Positions 56,326 through 64,000 of a DNA stretch of 64,000 nucleotides are shown in pieces; positions within the stretch are counted from its first letter, which is position 1; each line of letters starts with the position of its first letter. A program made the translations under genes and the position numbers. The DNA lies in assembly GCA_005239635.1 (NCBI GenBank), contig SBBQ01000020.1, positions 42,831-106,830 of the forward strand, in the 5' to 3' direction. This DNA comes from Uliginosibacterium gangwonense (GTDB lineage: Bacteria; Pseudomonadota; Gammaproteobacteria; Burkholderiales; Rhodocyclaceae). A model generated the notes under the pieces. The model was not told where the DNA came from, searched no databases, and worked only from the letters and a program-made list of their open reading frames with translations.

Positions 56326-57576
56326 TTACCCAGCTTTGCGGGTATAGGTTCTGGCCACGTAGGCATCAATAATCTGAATAAACTCTTTGGCAATATGATC
56401 GCCCTTGAGCGTGACCGTTTTCTGACCGTCTTCATAGACGGGCGCGACCGGCACTTCACCCGTACCGGGTAAGGAAATACCAATATTGGCATGCTTACTT
56501 TCGCCCGGACCATTCACCACACAGCCCATCACCGCCAATGTCATACGCTCAACGCCGTCGTACTGCGTACGCCAGCTCGGCATTTGTTCGCGTACATAGT
56601 TCTGTACGTCACGCGCAAGTTCTTGGAAGAACGTTGAACTGGTACGGCCACACCCAGGACAGGCTGCAACCATTGGAGTGAACGCACGCAAGCCCATCGA
56701 TTGCAAAATTTCTTGCGCAACCACCACTTCTTGACTGCGACTGCCATTGGGTTCAGGCGTCAGAGATACCCGAATGGTGTCGCCAATACCTTCTTGCAGC
56801 AACACAGATAGCGCAGCCGTTGAAGCCACAATGCCTTTGCTACCCATACCAGCTTCCGTCAGCCCTAAATGCAGTGGGTAATCGCAACGCTTTGCCAATT
56901 CACGATAAATCGCGATGAGGTCTTGCACCCCACTCACCTTGCACGACAAGATAATGCGATCAGGCGACAGGCCCCACGCAACAGCCTGCTCCGCTGACTC
57001 AACAGCCGAAGTCACCATCGCTTCACGCATCACCTCAATCGCGTCTTTGGGTTGTGGACGGCGCGCGTTTTCATCCATCACGCGCGCAAGCAGCGATTGA
57101 TCAAGACTGCCCCAATTTACGCCAATGCGGACTGGCTTGTCGTATTGGCAGGCCACCTCAATAATCGACGCATACTTTTCGTCGCGCTTACTACCCTTAC
57201 CCACATTACCCGGATTAATGCGCAGTTTTGCCAATGCTTCGGCGCAAGCAGGGTTATCTCGCAGTAATCGATCACCATTGAAATGGAAGTCGCCAACCAG
57301 TGGCACATTCACATTCATTTTCAATAGCTGTTCACGAATTTTGGGTACTGCTGCTGCTGCCTCGTTTGTATTAACTGTAATACGTACCAATTCAGAGCCC
57401 GCACGCGCCAACTCAGCCACTTGAAGCGCCGTTTTAATATAGTCTGCGGTGTCCGTATTGGTCATCGACTGCACCACCACGGGCGCTTCAGAACCAATCA
57501 ATACATTGCCTACGCGTACGCTGCGTGTAGCTCTACGAGCGCACATGGCGCTTGGGAGTTGCTCCATCTTGCTCAT
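56326..57576 (-). CDS. ispG: (E)-4-hydroxy-3-methylbut-2-enyl-diphosphate synthase IspG (GcpE)
   Basis: A 416-residue [4Fe-4S] enzyme of the MEP isoprenoid route. It has [33 protein letters not shown], and the cluster Cys set with [13 protein letters not shown] plus [17 protein letters not shown]. The length fits the proteobacterial form with an insert. Its ATG overlaps the rodZ stop (ATGA). Confidence 0.97.
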   Translation of the reverse strand: MSKMEQLPSAMCARRATRSVRVGNVLIGSEAPVVVQSMTNTDTADYIKTALQVAELARAGSELVRITVNTNEAAAAVPKIREQLLKMNVNVPLVGDFHFNGDRLLRDNPACAEALAKLRINPGNVGKGSKRDEKYASIIEVACQYDKPVRIGVNWGSLDQSLLARVMDENARRPQPKDAIEVMREAMVTSAVESAEQAVAWGLSPDRIILSCKVSGVQDLIAIYRELAKRCDYPLHLGLTEAGMGSKGIVASTAALSVLLQEGIGDTIRVSLTPEPNGSRSQEVVVAQEILQSMGLRAFTPMVAACPGCGRTSSTFFQELARDVQNYVREQMPSWRTQYDGVERMTLAVMGCVVNGPGESKHANIGISLPGTGEVPVAPVYEDGQKTVTLKGDHIAKEFIQIIDAYVARTYTRKAG

Positions 57577-58529
57577 TCCAAGGTCAGCCGTGCCACTGAA
57601 ATTTTGGTGTGGGCGCGCAGATCAACCGGTTGCTCATCCACCAGCAACTTCACATTAGCGGAATTTCCGATCACAACGGCTAAGGGTGCGCGTCCTTCCA
57701 CGACTTGAGTATTGCCTGCATGATTGAGCTGGGAATAAATAATGCGCCCATCAGCATCTTTGACTTCCACCCACGCATCATCAGAGAACGTCAGCTTCAG
57801 AATCCGGCTACGGCCAGATTCAGCAACATTACTTGCATATGCAGGTGCAGAAACACTCCCGGGCAGGGTCGCCCCTAGCGCAGGCTCTTGCGAACCTAGT
57901 TGCAGCTTGGGGTCGACAACACCTGGTGCATTACCCTCTGGCGGAAAGGGAGACGCCTCAACGACGACTGGCGTAGATACGCTTTGCGGGGGAGCACTTT
58001 CTGTTGCTGGTTTTACTGCTGGGGTCACCTCTGCTTCTTGCGAGAGCAATCCAGAATTAGCGCCGCCCTTAAAATAATCAAAGTAAGCAAACAGGCCTCC
58101 CGCAACAAGCACCGGAACCAACAAAGCAGCAACCGGCAACATCCACTTCCGGCGTGTTTGCGAGGTTGGCATCGATACCCCTTCGCTGGCGGGTACATCT
58201 AAGCGAGGTGCCGGCGCCGCGAGAACATGTGCCATACGCGACGTCAAGGTCTCTGCATCGAGGCCGAGAAGCTTCGCATAACCACGTACAAAGCCACGCA
58301 CATACGTTGCACCACCGAGCACTTCAAACTGATCCGCCTCAATCGCTTCAATTTGCCGCGGTCGCAACTTCATACTTGCAGCGGCATCTTCTACACGCAT
58401 ACCGCGTGCTTCGCGAGCCGCACGGAACGTTGCGCCAACGGTTGCTTCGCGGACAACGTCAGAAACCGACGCAGTTGCTGCGTCTGGCTCAATATCACCA
58501 ACTGTTAATTCTTGCTCTGACATCGTCAT
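57573..58529 (-). CDS. rodZ: RodZ-like helix-turn-helix cell-shape protein
   Basis: A 318-residue protein with a RodZ layout. A cytosolic HTH domain (about 30-100) contains [30 protein letters not shown] and [16 protein letters not shown]. One membrane helix follows (about 130-150), then a Pro/Ser-rich periplasmic linker and a C-terminal DUF4115 domain ([22 protein letters not shown]). RodZ links MreB to the envelope. Position between pilW and ispG is conserved. Confidence 0.9.
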   Translation of the reverse strand: MTMSEQELTVGDIEPDAATASVSDVVREATVGATFRAAREARGMRVEDAAASMKLRPRQIEAIEADQFEVLGGATYVRGFVRGYAKLLGLDAETLTSRMAHVLAAPAPRLDVPASEGVSMPTSQTRRKWMLPVAALLVPVLVAGGLFAYFDYFKGGANSGLLSQEAEVTPAVKPATESAPPQSVSTPVVVEASPFPPEGNAPGVVDPKLQLGSQEPALGATLPGSVSAPAYASNVAESGRSRILKLTFSDDAWVEVKDADGRIIYSQLNHAGNTQVVEGRAPLAVVIGNSANVKLLVDEQPVDLRAHTKISVARLTLE

Positions 58530-59356
58530 TCGTACTGTCCCTGCATCAATTTCTGATATTCAGGTGAGCCTGCAAACTTTCGCATCAGTTGTGATGCATA
58601 AGTTTGTTCTGCGCTCGTATTGCCGATCTTGCGCTCGACACGCAGGGCGAGCCACAGCACCTCGGCCATCGGCTGTTCAAGATCGCGCATTAACTCTCGA
58701 TAAGTTTGCTGGGCAGCGAAGTAATTACCCACGCGATAATAGGATTCAGACAGCAAATACCACGCTTGCTTATTTGATGGATCTGCTTCAACAGCACGCT
58801 GCAAGCTTGGCAAAGCCTTCGCGTAATCGTTTGCGCGAATGTAACAAAGCCCCGCATTCGTGAATGGGCGCGTGGGAGTTTCATACAAAGGGTTTTTAAC
58901 TGCATTCATAAAATGCAGTTGCGCTTGCTCTTCCTTGCCCTCTAAACACAACAACCAACCATAGTCATTGTTGATATCGCCATCTTTAGGAGCTAAGCGA
59001 TAAGCTTGCTCGTAGGCAGCTAAGGCTTGGGGGCGCTCATTCAGTGCCACATGAATCGCACCCAACAAACTGTGCGCAGGTGCAAAACCCGGATCGGATT
59101 TAAGCGCGATATTGACTTCTTCTAATGCTGTGGCAAATCGACGCTGTTGCAGATAGGCCTTACCCAAGTCAACGTGCGCCTGTGCTCTGCGGCGTGGGTC
59201 GCCCGTGGGTGCAGATGAAGATACGCTTGTTGCAGGCGAATCGGCAATAGAACGTGTTTCAGTCGTTTGTACCGCATTACCAGCACATCCGGCTAATACG
59301 AATAGGACCGACATCCATGCAACGCCACAACTGCGCCACAACACTCGACTCATCAT
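58526..59356 (-). CDS. pilW: Type IV pilus biogenesis/stability lipoprotein PilW (PilF)
   Basis: A 276-residue lipoprotein (lipobox LAGC, Cys24) with about five TPR units, for example [39 protein letters not shown] (positions about 62-100). It is the pilotin that places the PilQ secretin in the outer membrane. Type IV pili are also the DNA-uptake machine in competent bacteria. It overlaps both neighbours by ATGA. Confidence 0.9.
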   Translation of the reverse strand: MMSRVLWRSCGVAWMSVLFVLAGCAGNAVQTTETRSIADSPATSVSSSAPTGDPRRRAQAHVDLGKAYLQQRRFATALEEVNIALKSDPGFAPAHSLLGAIHVALNERPQALAAYEQAYRLAPKDGDINNDYGWLLCLEGKEEQAQLHFMNAVKNPLYETPTRPFTNAGLCYIRANDYAKALPSLQRAVEADPSNKQAWYLLSESYYRVGNYFAAQQTYRELMRDLEQPMAEVLWLALRVERKIGNTSAEQTYASQLMRKFAGSPEYQKLMQGQYE

Positions 59357-60462
59357 TGCGAACCTCCCGAAAACTGCATCACGTGACGTTCAGTACGGCG
59401 CGACTTGTCTTTAACTTGTCCCGCCAACTGTCCGCAAGCGGCATCCACATCATCACCACGCGTTTTGCGTGTCGTTGTCACGATTCCTTCTCGCATCAAA
59501 ATGTCAGCAAAGCGTCTGATGCGTTCTGGCGAAGATCGTTCAAAACCAGAATTGGGAAACGGATTGAAGGGAATCAGGTTGAATTTGCAAGGCACGTCTC
59601 GTACCAGCTTAAGTAGCTCATACGCGTGGGTGTCTTGGTCATTTACACCTTCGAGCATGACATATTCGAAGGTCACAAAATCTCGCGGGGCTTTTTCAAG
59701 GTAACGTTGGCAAGCCGCCATCAATTCAGCCAACGGGTACTTCTGATTAATCGGCACCAATTTATCGCGCAAAGCATCATTAGAAGCGTGCAACGAAACA
59801 GCCAAGGCAACCGGGCATGCATCTCGCAAGCGATCCATCGCCGGCACGATGCCCGATGTCGACACTGTTACACGACGGCGCGACAAACCATAAGCATGGT
59901 CATCCAACATTAGGTTGAGCGCTGCCACGACATTGTCAAAATTTGCCAATGGCTCGCCCATTCCCATCATGACAACATTCGTAATGATGCGCTCACCCGG
60001 CTCACCCTCACCGTCATTCGCCGCACCCAATACACGGTTTGCGTACCAAAGCTGGCCAATGATTTCGGCGGTTGTTAAATTGCGATTAAAGCCTTGTTTG
60101 CCCGTAGAGCAAAAAGCGCAATCAAGTGCACAGCCCGCTTGAGACGACACGCAAAGCGTGCCCCGACGTGCTTCGGGAATAAAAACAGTTTCAACGGCAT
60201 TGCTTTGGCCCACATCCAGCAGCCATTTACGCGTTCCGTCGGTCGATACACTGTCGCGCACCATGCTGGGCGCGGAAATCGTGGCCGTTTGTGACAAACG
60301 CTCGCGAAGCGATTTGGCCACATCGGTCATCTGCGCGAAGTCGTCGCAACCCTCGCGATGCATCCATCGCAAGACTTGCTTCGCGCGAAAAGGCTTCTCA
60401 CCCAGTTCTGTAAAAAACTGGGTGAGCCCAGCTGCATCAAAATCGAGCAGATTGACCGACAT
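59353..60462 (-). CDS. rlmN: Dual-specificity rRNA/tRNA methyltransferase RlmN
   Basis: A 369-residue radical SAM enzyme methylating A2503 of 23S rRNA and A37 of some tRNAs. The cluster motif is [11 protein letters not shown] (C-x3-C-x2-C). [26 protein letters not shown] and AVSLHAS are family marks, and the catalytic Cys lies in the C-terminal [12 protein letters not shown]. It follows ndk by 46 bp. Confidence 0.97.
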   Translation of the reverse strand: MSVNLLDFDAAGLTQFFTELGEKPFRAKQVLRWMHREGCDDFAQMTDVAKSLRERLSQTATISAPSMVRDSVSTDGTRKWLLDVGQSNAVETVFIPEARRGTLCVSSQAGCALDCAFCSTGKQGFNRNLTTAEIIGQLWYANRVLGAANDGEGEPGERIITNVVMMGMGEPLANFDNVVAALNLMLDDHAYGLSRRRVTVSTSGIVPAMDRLRDACPVALAVSLHASNDALRDKLVPINQKYPLAELMAACQRYLEKAPRDFVTFEYVMLEGVNDQDTHAYELLKLVRDVPCKFNLIPFNPFPNSGFERSSPERIRRFADILMREGIVTTTRKTRGDDVDAACGQLAGQVKDKSRRTERHVMQFSGGSQ

Positions 60463-60508
60463 GTTGCCCGTACGTTTCGTTATAACGTCTAGTTAAAACG
60501 TCTCGCGA

Positions 60509-60934
60509 TTAGCGCGAGTAGACGTTCATGCCCGGAAAGAAGAAGGCAACTTCAACAGCGGCCGTTTCCGGTGCGTCTGAGCCGTGCACAGCGTTTGCAT
60601 CGATAGAGTCAGCAAAGTCGCCACGAATGGTGCCCTTATCGGCCTTCTTCGGGTCCGTTGCGCCCATCAGCTCACGGTTCTTGGCAATGGCGTTTTCGCC
60701 TTCCAGAACTTGAATCATGACCGGACCAGAAATCATGAAAGAAACCAGATCCTTGAAGAAAGGACGCTCTTTGTGCACTGCGTAAAACTGGCCAGCTTCC
60801 TGCTCAGACAGGTGTGCCATACGAGCGGCAATCACCTTCAGGCCAGCATCTTCAAAGCGCTGATAGATCTTGCCGATCACGTTCTTAGCGACGGCATCGG
60901 GCTTGATGATGGACAGGGTGCGTTCAACAGCCAT
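60509..60934 (-). CDS. ndk: Nucleoside diphosphate kinase
   Basis: A 141-residue enzyme balancing NTP pools. The phospho-histidine is His117 in ANAVHGSD. It starts [26 protein letters not shown] stands 7 nt ahead of ATG 60934. It is the first gene of the long ndk-rlmN-pilW-rodZ-ispG-hisS-yfgM-bamB-der run; promoters should lie within 60935-61222, where I see no other gene. Confidence 0.98.
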   Translation of the reverse strand: MAVERTLSIIKPDAVAKNVIGKIYQRFEDAGLKVIAARMAHLSEQEAGQFYAVHKERPFFKDLVSFMISGPVMIQVLEGENAIAKNRELMGATDPKKADKGTIRGDFADSIDANAVHGSDAPETAAVEVAFFFPGMNVYSR

Positions 60935-61222
60935 GGGACTACACTCCAAAATAGTTGCAAAGTTGCAGTTAAGGGGTCGGATTGACGGGTTGATTTCAAC
61001 CTTTAAACATCAACCGATCAGACAAAAAAATCGCCTAACTTGCGATTTTAACAGGTAAATCCTGTTCTCCCTAGCACGCGTCTTGGCAAAACGGGCCGGA
61101 TACCCTTCTATTTTGCTCAGTTTTTAGCGTTCTGCCCTTCGGCCATACCCTCCATAGGCCAAAAACCTTCGCCTCAACGCCACCTTACCGAACACACAAG
61201 CGACTGATTTTGCAGGGCAGCA

Positions 61223-62509
61223 TCACATAATCATGCCCAATGCTTTGGGCAGTGCCAACGACATGGCCGGCCAATAAGTCACCAATAACAAGAAAACCAA
61301 CATGGTGAGCAACCATGGCCAAACAGCGATGGTGAGCTCTGTAATCCCCATTTTGGCAACTCCGGACGCCACATACAGATTCAAACCCACGGGCGGATGG
61401 CACATCCCCACCTCCATATTCACCACCATGATGATGCCAAAGTGAACGGGATCAATGCCGAGTTGCGTTGCAATGGGAAATAGGATCGGCGCCAAGATCA
61501 AAACAATGGACGAAGGCTCCATGAAATTGCCAGCGATCAACAACAGTAGATTGGCAATCAGCAAGAATGCAATGACCCCCAAGCCCTTATCCAGCATCCA
61601 GGCCGCCATTGCTTGGGGAATATTTTCATGCGTGAGCATGAATGAGAACAGCACTGCATTGGTGATGATATAGAGCAGCATCGCCGACATATTGGCAGAG
61701 CTCAGCAGTACACGCGGCACATCTCGAAGCGACATATCGCGATACACGAAAACCGCGATGATGAAAGCGTAAATTGCACTCACCGCCGCCGCTTCAGTGG
61801 GCGTAAACACCCCGGAATAAATTCCGCCCATCACCAATACGATGAGTAACAACCCCCACACGGATTCGCGAAATGTACGGAATCGCTCACCCCAACTGGC
61901 TTTTGCCAATCGCGGGTAATTATTCTTTTTTGCACGCCACCAGGTCGTAAAGCCCAGCATAACGGCCAATACAAAGCCGGGCACCACACCGGCCATAAAC
62001 AGCGCCCCAACCGACGTATTGGTTGAAACCGAGTACATCACCATCACAATTGAGGGTGGAATCAGAATGCCCAACGCACCGGAGGTAGTAATCACCCCCG
62101 CACCAAAGCGTTTCGGAAAACCCGCTTTGATCATGGCAGGCAACAAGATGGAGCCAATTGCAACCACCGTGGCAGGACTGGAACCAGAAACAGCTGCGAA
62201 CAAAGCACAGGCCAACACACCAGCCAAACCCAAACCGCCATACCAGTGTCCAATCAACGCTGTTGCAAAACGAATCATGCGTTTTGCAACACCGCCATGC
62301 GTCAAGAAATTGCCTGCCAAGATAAAGAACGGAATCGCCATGATTTCGAACTTCTCAATGCCAGTGAACAACTTCAGCGCCACCGATTCCACCGGCACAC
62401 TGGTCATGGTGAACATGAAGGTCAGCACCGTTAGGCCCAGCGCAATTGAAATGGGCATGCCGGTGAGCATGAGCACTAACAGCAAACTAAAGATGACGAG
62501 GCTGCTCAT
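61223..62509 (-). CDS. dctM: TRAP transporter large permease (DctM)
   Basis: A 428-residue protein with about 12 hydrophobic helices. It starts SSLVIFSLLLVLMLTGMPISIALGL, contains the family stretches GSSPATVVAIGSILLPAMIKAGF and PPSIVMVMYSV, and ends in LLVTYWPAMSLALP. It is the ion-coupled channel of a tripartite ATP-independent transporter for organic anions. The ligand is unknown. The start overlaps the end of the reading frame that extends dctQ past its TGA. Confidence 0.95.
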   Translation of the reverse strand: MSSLVIFSLLLVLMLTGMPISIALGLTVLTFMFTMTSVPVESVALKLFTGIEKFEIMAIPFFILAGNFLTHGGVAKRMIRFATALIGHWYGGLGLAGVLACALFAAVSGSSPATVVAIGSILLPAMIKAGFPKRFGAGVITTSGALGILIPPSIVMVMYSVSTNTSVGALFMAGVVPGFVLAVMLGFTTWWRAKKNNYPRLAKASWGERFRTFRESVWGLLLIVLVMGGIYSGVFTPTEAAAVSAIYAFIIAVFVYRDMSLRDVPRVLLSSANMSAMLLYIITNAVLFSFMLTHENIPQAMAAWMLDKGLGVIAFLLIANLLLLIAGNFMEPSSIVLILAPILFPIATQLGIDPVHFGIIMVVNMEVGMCHPPVGLNLYVASGVAKMGITELTIAVWPWLLTMLVFLLLVTYWPAMSLALPKALGMIM

Positions 62510-62589
62510 GATCGACCACCCTCCATCACTTCATCATCATCCAAGCCATCAACATGACCATGGTCGTGTTGCGGCAATTCGTTTCGCCT

Positions 62590-63120
62590 TCAAAACGACC
62601 ACAGCACCTGCAAAAAGCGGAAGCACATCAAACTGGAACCTAGTGGAATCGCTAGATAGACCACCCACGTTGGCCACTCCAAGTCCGGCGTCGTCGGTCC
62701 TTCATACAAGTCTTCAGCGGGAATATGCAGGACATTGAAAACGGCATAGTGCATGCCGTTTTCCCACACGAAACGTGCGCCCAAAATGGCGATGATGCCC
62801 GTAAAGAGCGCACCGCAAAGTAGGCTAAAAATGATGCAAACCCGACGATACTTGGGATCTAGTCGATTGATGAGGACATCCACACCGACGTGAATACCCG
62901 TGCGAACGCCATACGCCGCACCAAACTTTGCCATCCACACAAACATGTAGATGCAAAGCTCTTGCGCCCAACTCATGTTGATACTGATGAGCCAGTCTTG
63001 CACTGAACCCAGTGGCCATCCTGACGCAAACCGGTGCAACACGGCAATAACAATGAGGATTGTGGCTGCGCCCATGAGCAGGCCAATCAACCACTCCTCT
63101 AGATGATCCAGTATGCGCAT
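62590..63120 (-). CDS. dctQ: TRAP transporter small permease (DctQ), probably with a premature stop
   Basis: A 176-codon protein with four membrane helices. It starts RILDHLEEWLIGLLMGAATILIV at ATG 63120 behind AGGAGGGGG. It ends WSF-TGA at 62590-62592. The same frame continues for 27 more sense codons with a hydrophilic, acidic tail (RRNELPQHDHGHVDGLDDDE and beyond) and stops at 62506-62508, where TGA overlaps the dctM ATG. ATGA overlap is the usual dctQ-dctM junction, so the TGA looks like a nonsense mutation or sequencing error. The membrane part is intact. Confidence 0.88.
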   Translation of the reverse strand: MRILDHLEEWLIGLLMGAATILIVIAVLHRFASGWPLGSVQDWLISINMSWAQELCIYMFVWMAKFGAAYGVRTGIHVGVDVLINRLDPKYRRVCIIFSLLCGALFTGIIAILGARFVWENGMHYAVFNVLHIPAEDLYEGPTTPDLEWPTWVVYLAIPLGSSLMCFRFLQVLWSF

Positions 63121-63178
63121 ACCCCCTCCTGCAAGCCCTTGCGGGAGAAACAATCGCCGTGCTGAGCAACAGCTGCGC

Positions 63179-64000
63179 TTAGTATTTATTCGGATTAAAC
63201 CCGGTTTCTTTGTAAATAGACTGGATTAAATCTTTGCCAACCTTGTCCTGCATCTGAGCATGCACCGGAATCAGCGCCTTCATCCACTGACGTTTTTGAT
63301 CAGGCGTCAACTCAGAAACTTGGCTCTTGCCACTGCGACGAACCAAATCGAGCTTGTCAGCATTCTCACGTAACGCAATCGCATTCGCGTACTTGGTGGC
63401 ATCTACCATGGCAGCATCGAGCGCAGCGCGGATATCTGCTGGCAGGCCATCCCAGAATTTTTTGTTCACGATCACGGCGTAACCCAAGTAACCATGATTC
63501 GACACCACAACATGCTTTTGCACTTCATGCATTTTCTGCGTGTACAAATTTGACGGCGGATTCTCTGTTCCATCAACCACGCCCGTTTGCAAAGCCTGAT
63601 ATACCTCTGAGAACGCCATCACTTGCGGGTTTGCGCCGAGCGCGCGCATTTCTGCATCAAGCACCTTTGAAGACTGAATACGCATTTTCAAACCCCGAAA
63701 ATCTGCCGGCGTATTCAATGGGCGGTTTGCACTCATCACTTTGAAACCGTTGTCCCAAAACGCAAGGCCTCGAACACCTCGGGTTTCAAGCTTCAGCAGC
63801 ATGCTTTTGCCAATGGGACCTTGGGTGACGCGATGCAGCGCATCGTAGCCGTCAAAGATATAAGGCAGGTCGAACACTTCAAATTCACGCGCACCTAGAG
63901 GGCCAAACTTTGCCAATGACGGCGCCAACATTTGCACTGCACCTAGTTGCAAAGCCTCCATCTCTTCTTTGTCTTTGTACAACTGGCTGTTTGGATACAC
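63179..64000 (-). CDS. dctP: TRAP transporter substrate-binding protein (DctP), N-terminus outside window
   Basis: The last 273 residues of a periplasmic DctP-type binding protein. It has YPNSQLYKDKEEMEALQLGAVQML, DLPYIFDGYDALHRV, the substrate Arg region GLKMRIQSSKVLDAEMRALGANPQVMAFSEVYQALQTGVVDGTENP, and a C-terminal helix ending GFNPNKY. Signal peptide and early domain are beyond position 64000. It forms a dctP-dctQ-dctM operon. Confidence 0.92.
   Translation of the reverse strand: MYPNSQLYKDKEEMEALQLGAVQMLAPSLAKFGPLGAREFEVFDLPYIFDGYDALHRVTQGPIGKSMLLKLETRGVRGLAFWDNGFKVMSANRPLNTPADFRGLKMRIQSSKVLDAEMRALGANPQVMAFSEVYQALQTGVVDGTENPPSNLYTQKMHEVQKHVVVSNHGYLGYAVIVNKKFWDGLPADIRAALDAAMVDATKYANAIALRENADKLDLVRRSGKSQVSELTPDQKRQWMKALIPVHAQMQDKVGKDLIQSIYKETGFNPNKY

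Larger units (their letters stand above)
191..63920. repeat. Dispersed TTTTGCCAAT uptake-like motif
   Basis: The 8-mer TTGCCAAT/ATTGGCAA appears about 60 times by eye, most with an extra T (TTTGCCAAT). Examples: 191, 866, 905, 3513, 9307, 14049, 16436, 21530, 23383, 24120, 33122, 35204, 35236, 36143, 40709, 43553, 54931, 57228, 61902, 63908. About 2 copies are expected by chance. It occurs in genes on both strands (as LAK, IGK, FAN or other residues) and between genes. None lies between about 28440 and 33095. Confidence 0.8.

Noticed and set aside
62590..62592. TGA in dctQ as a selenocysteine codon
   Set aside because: No SECIS-like hairpin is evident and DctQ is not a redox protein; mutation or error is simpler.
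62019..62738. Plus-strand ORF of 239 codons opposite dctM/dctQ
   Set aside because: Shadow of two membrane-protein genes; it also explains nothing about the dctQ TGA.

Overview
The window looks like the chromosome of a betaproteobacterium, most likely order Burkholderiales. The evidence is gene order: ndk-rlmN-pilW-rodZ-ispG-hisS-yfgM-bamB-der, then hfq-hflX-hflK-hflC-DUF2065-hisZ-purA, rnr-rlmB, and rpsF-priB-rpsR-rplI with dnaB. An intracellular polyhydroxyalkanoate depolymerase and moderate GC fit the same group. No species can be named from the sequence.

Layout. 1-6.0 kb: the tail of a VOC-fold protein, a 2-Cys peroxiredoxin, and a minus-strand iron block (hemP with a Fur-type box, tonB-exbB-exbD, a TonB receptor that has lost its plug domain, and a PiuC-like dioxygenase). 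6.4-10.7 kb: nnr, an FMN glutamate-synthase-like protein and nadC. 10.8-16.3 kb: a group 2-like [NiFe] hydrogenase (small subunit, large subunit, maturation protease) whose last gene encodes a Rieske-PAS-PAS histidine kinase. 16.5-20.7 kb: thrC, hom and alaA. 21.1-29.1 kb: a complete lipid A L-Ara4N pathway (arnT, arnE-like, arnB, arnC, split arnA, arnD). 29.2-32.9 kb: a decayed integron. 33.1-61 kb: core genes. 61.2-64 kb: a TRAP transporter.

The integron holds four gene cassettes on the minus strand, each followed by an attC-like site. A divergent, truncated integrase remnant lies at the far end, cut by an IS3-type transposase remnant. A LexA-like box and a candidate cassette promoter survive between them. 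The third cassette carries two genes that together form a minimal CBASS antiphage system: a CD-NTase and a two-transmembrane SLATT effector. This is the most striking find in the window.

A second window-wide signal is a short motif, TTTTGCCAAT (core TTGCCAAT/ATTGGCAA). I counted about 60 core copies by eye where about 2 are expected by chance. It occurs in both orientations, in several reading frames and between genes, sometimes as inverted pairs that form hairpins. It behaves like a DNA uptake sequence and is absent from the integron.

Other points of interest are a dctQ gene with an apparent premature TGA before a coding-like tail, a 45-residue membrane mini-protein next to the hydrogenase genes, and a probable S6:S18 leader upstream of rpsF.
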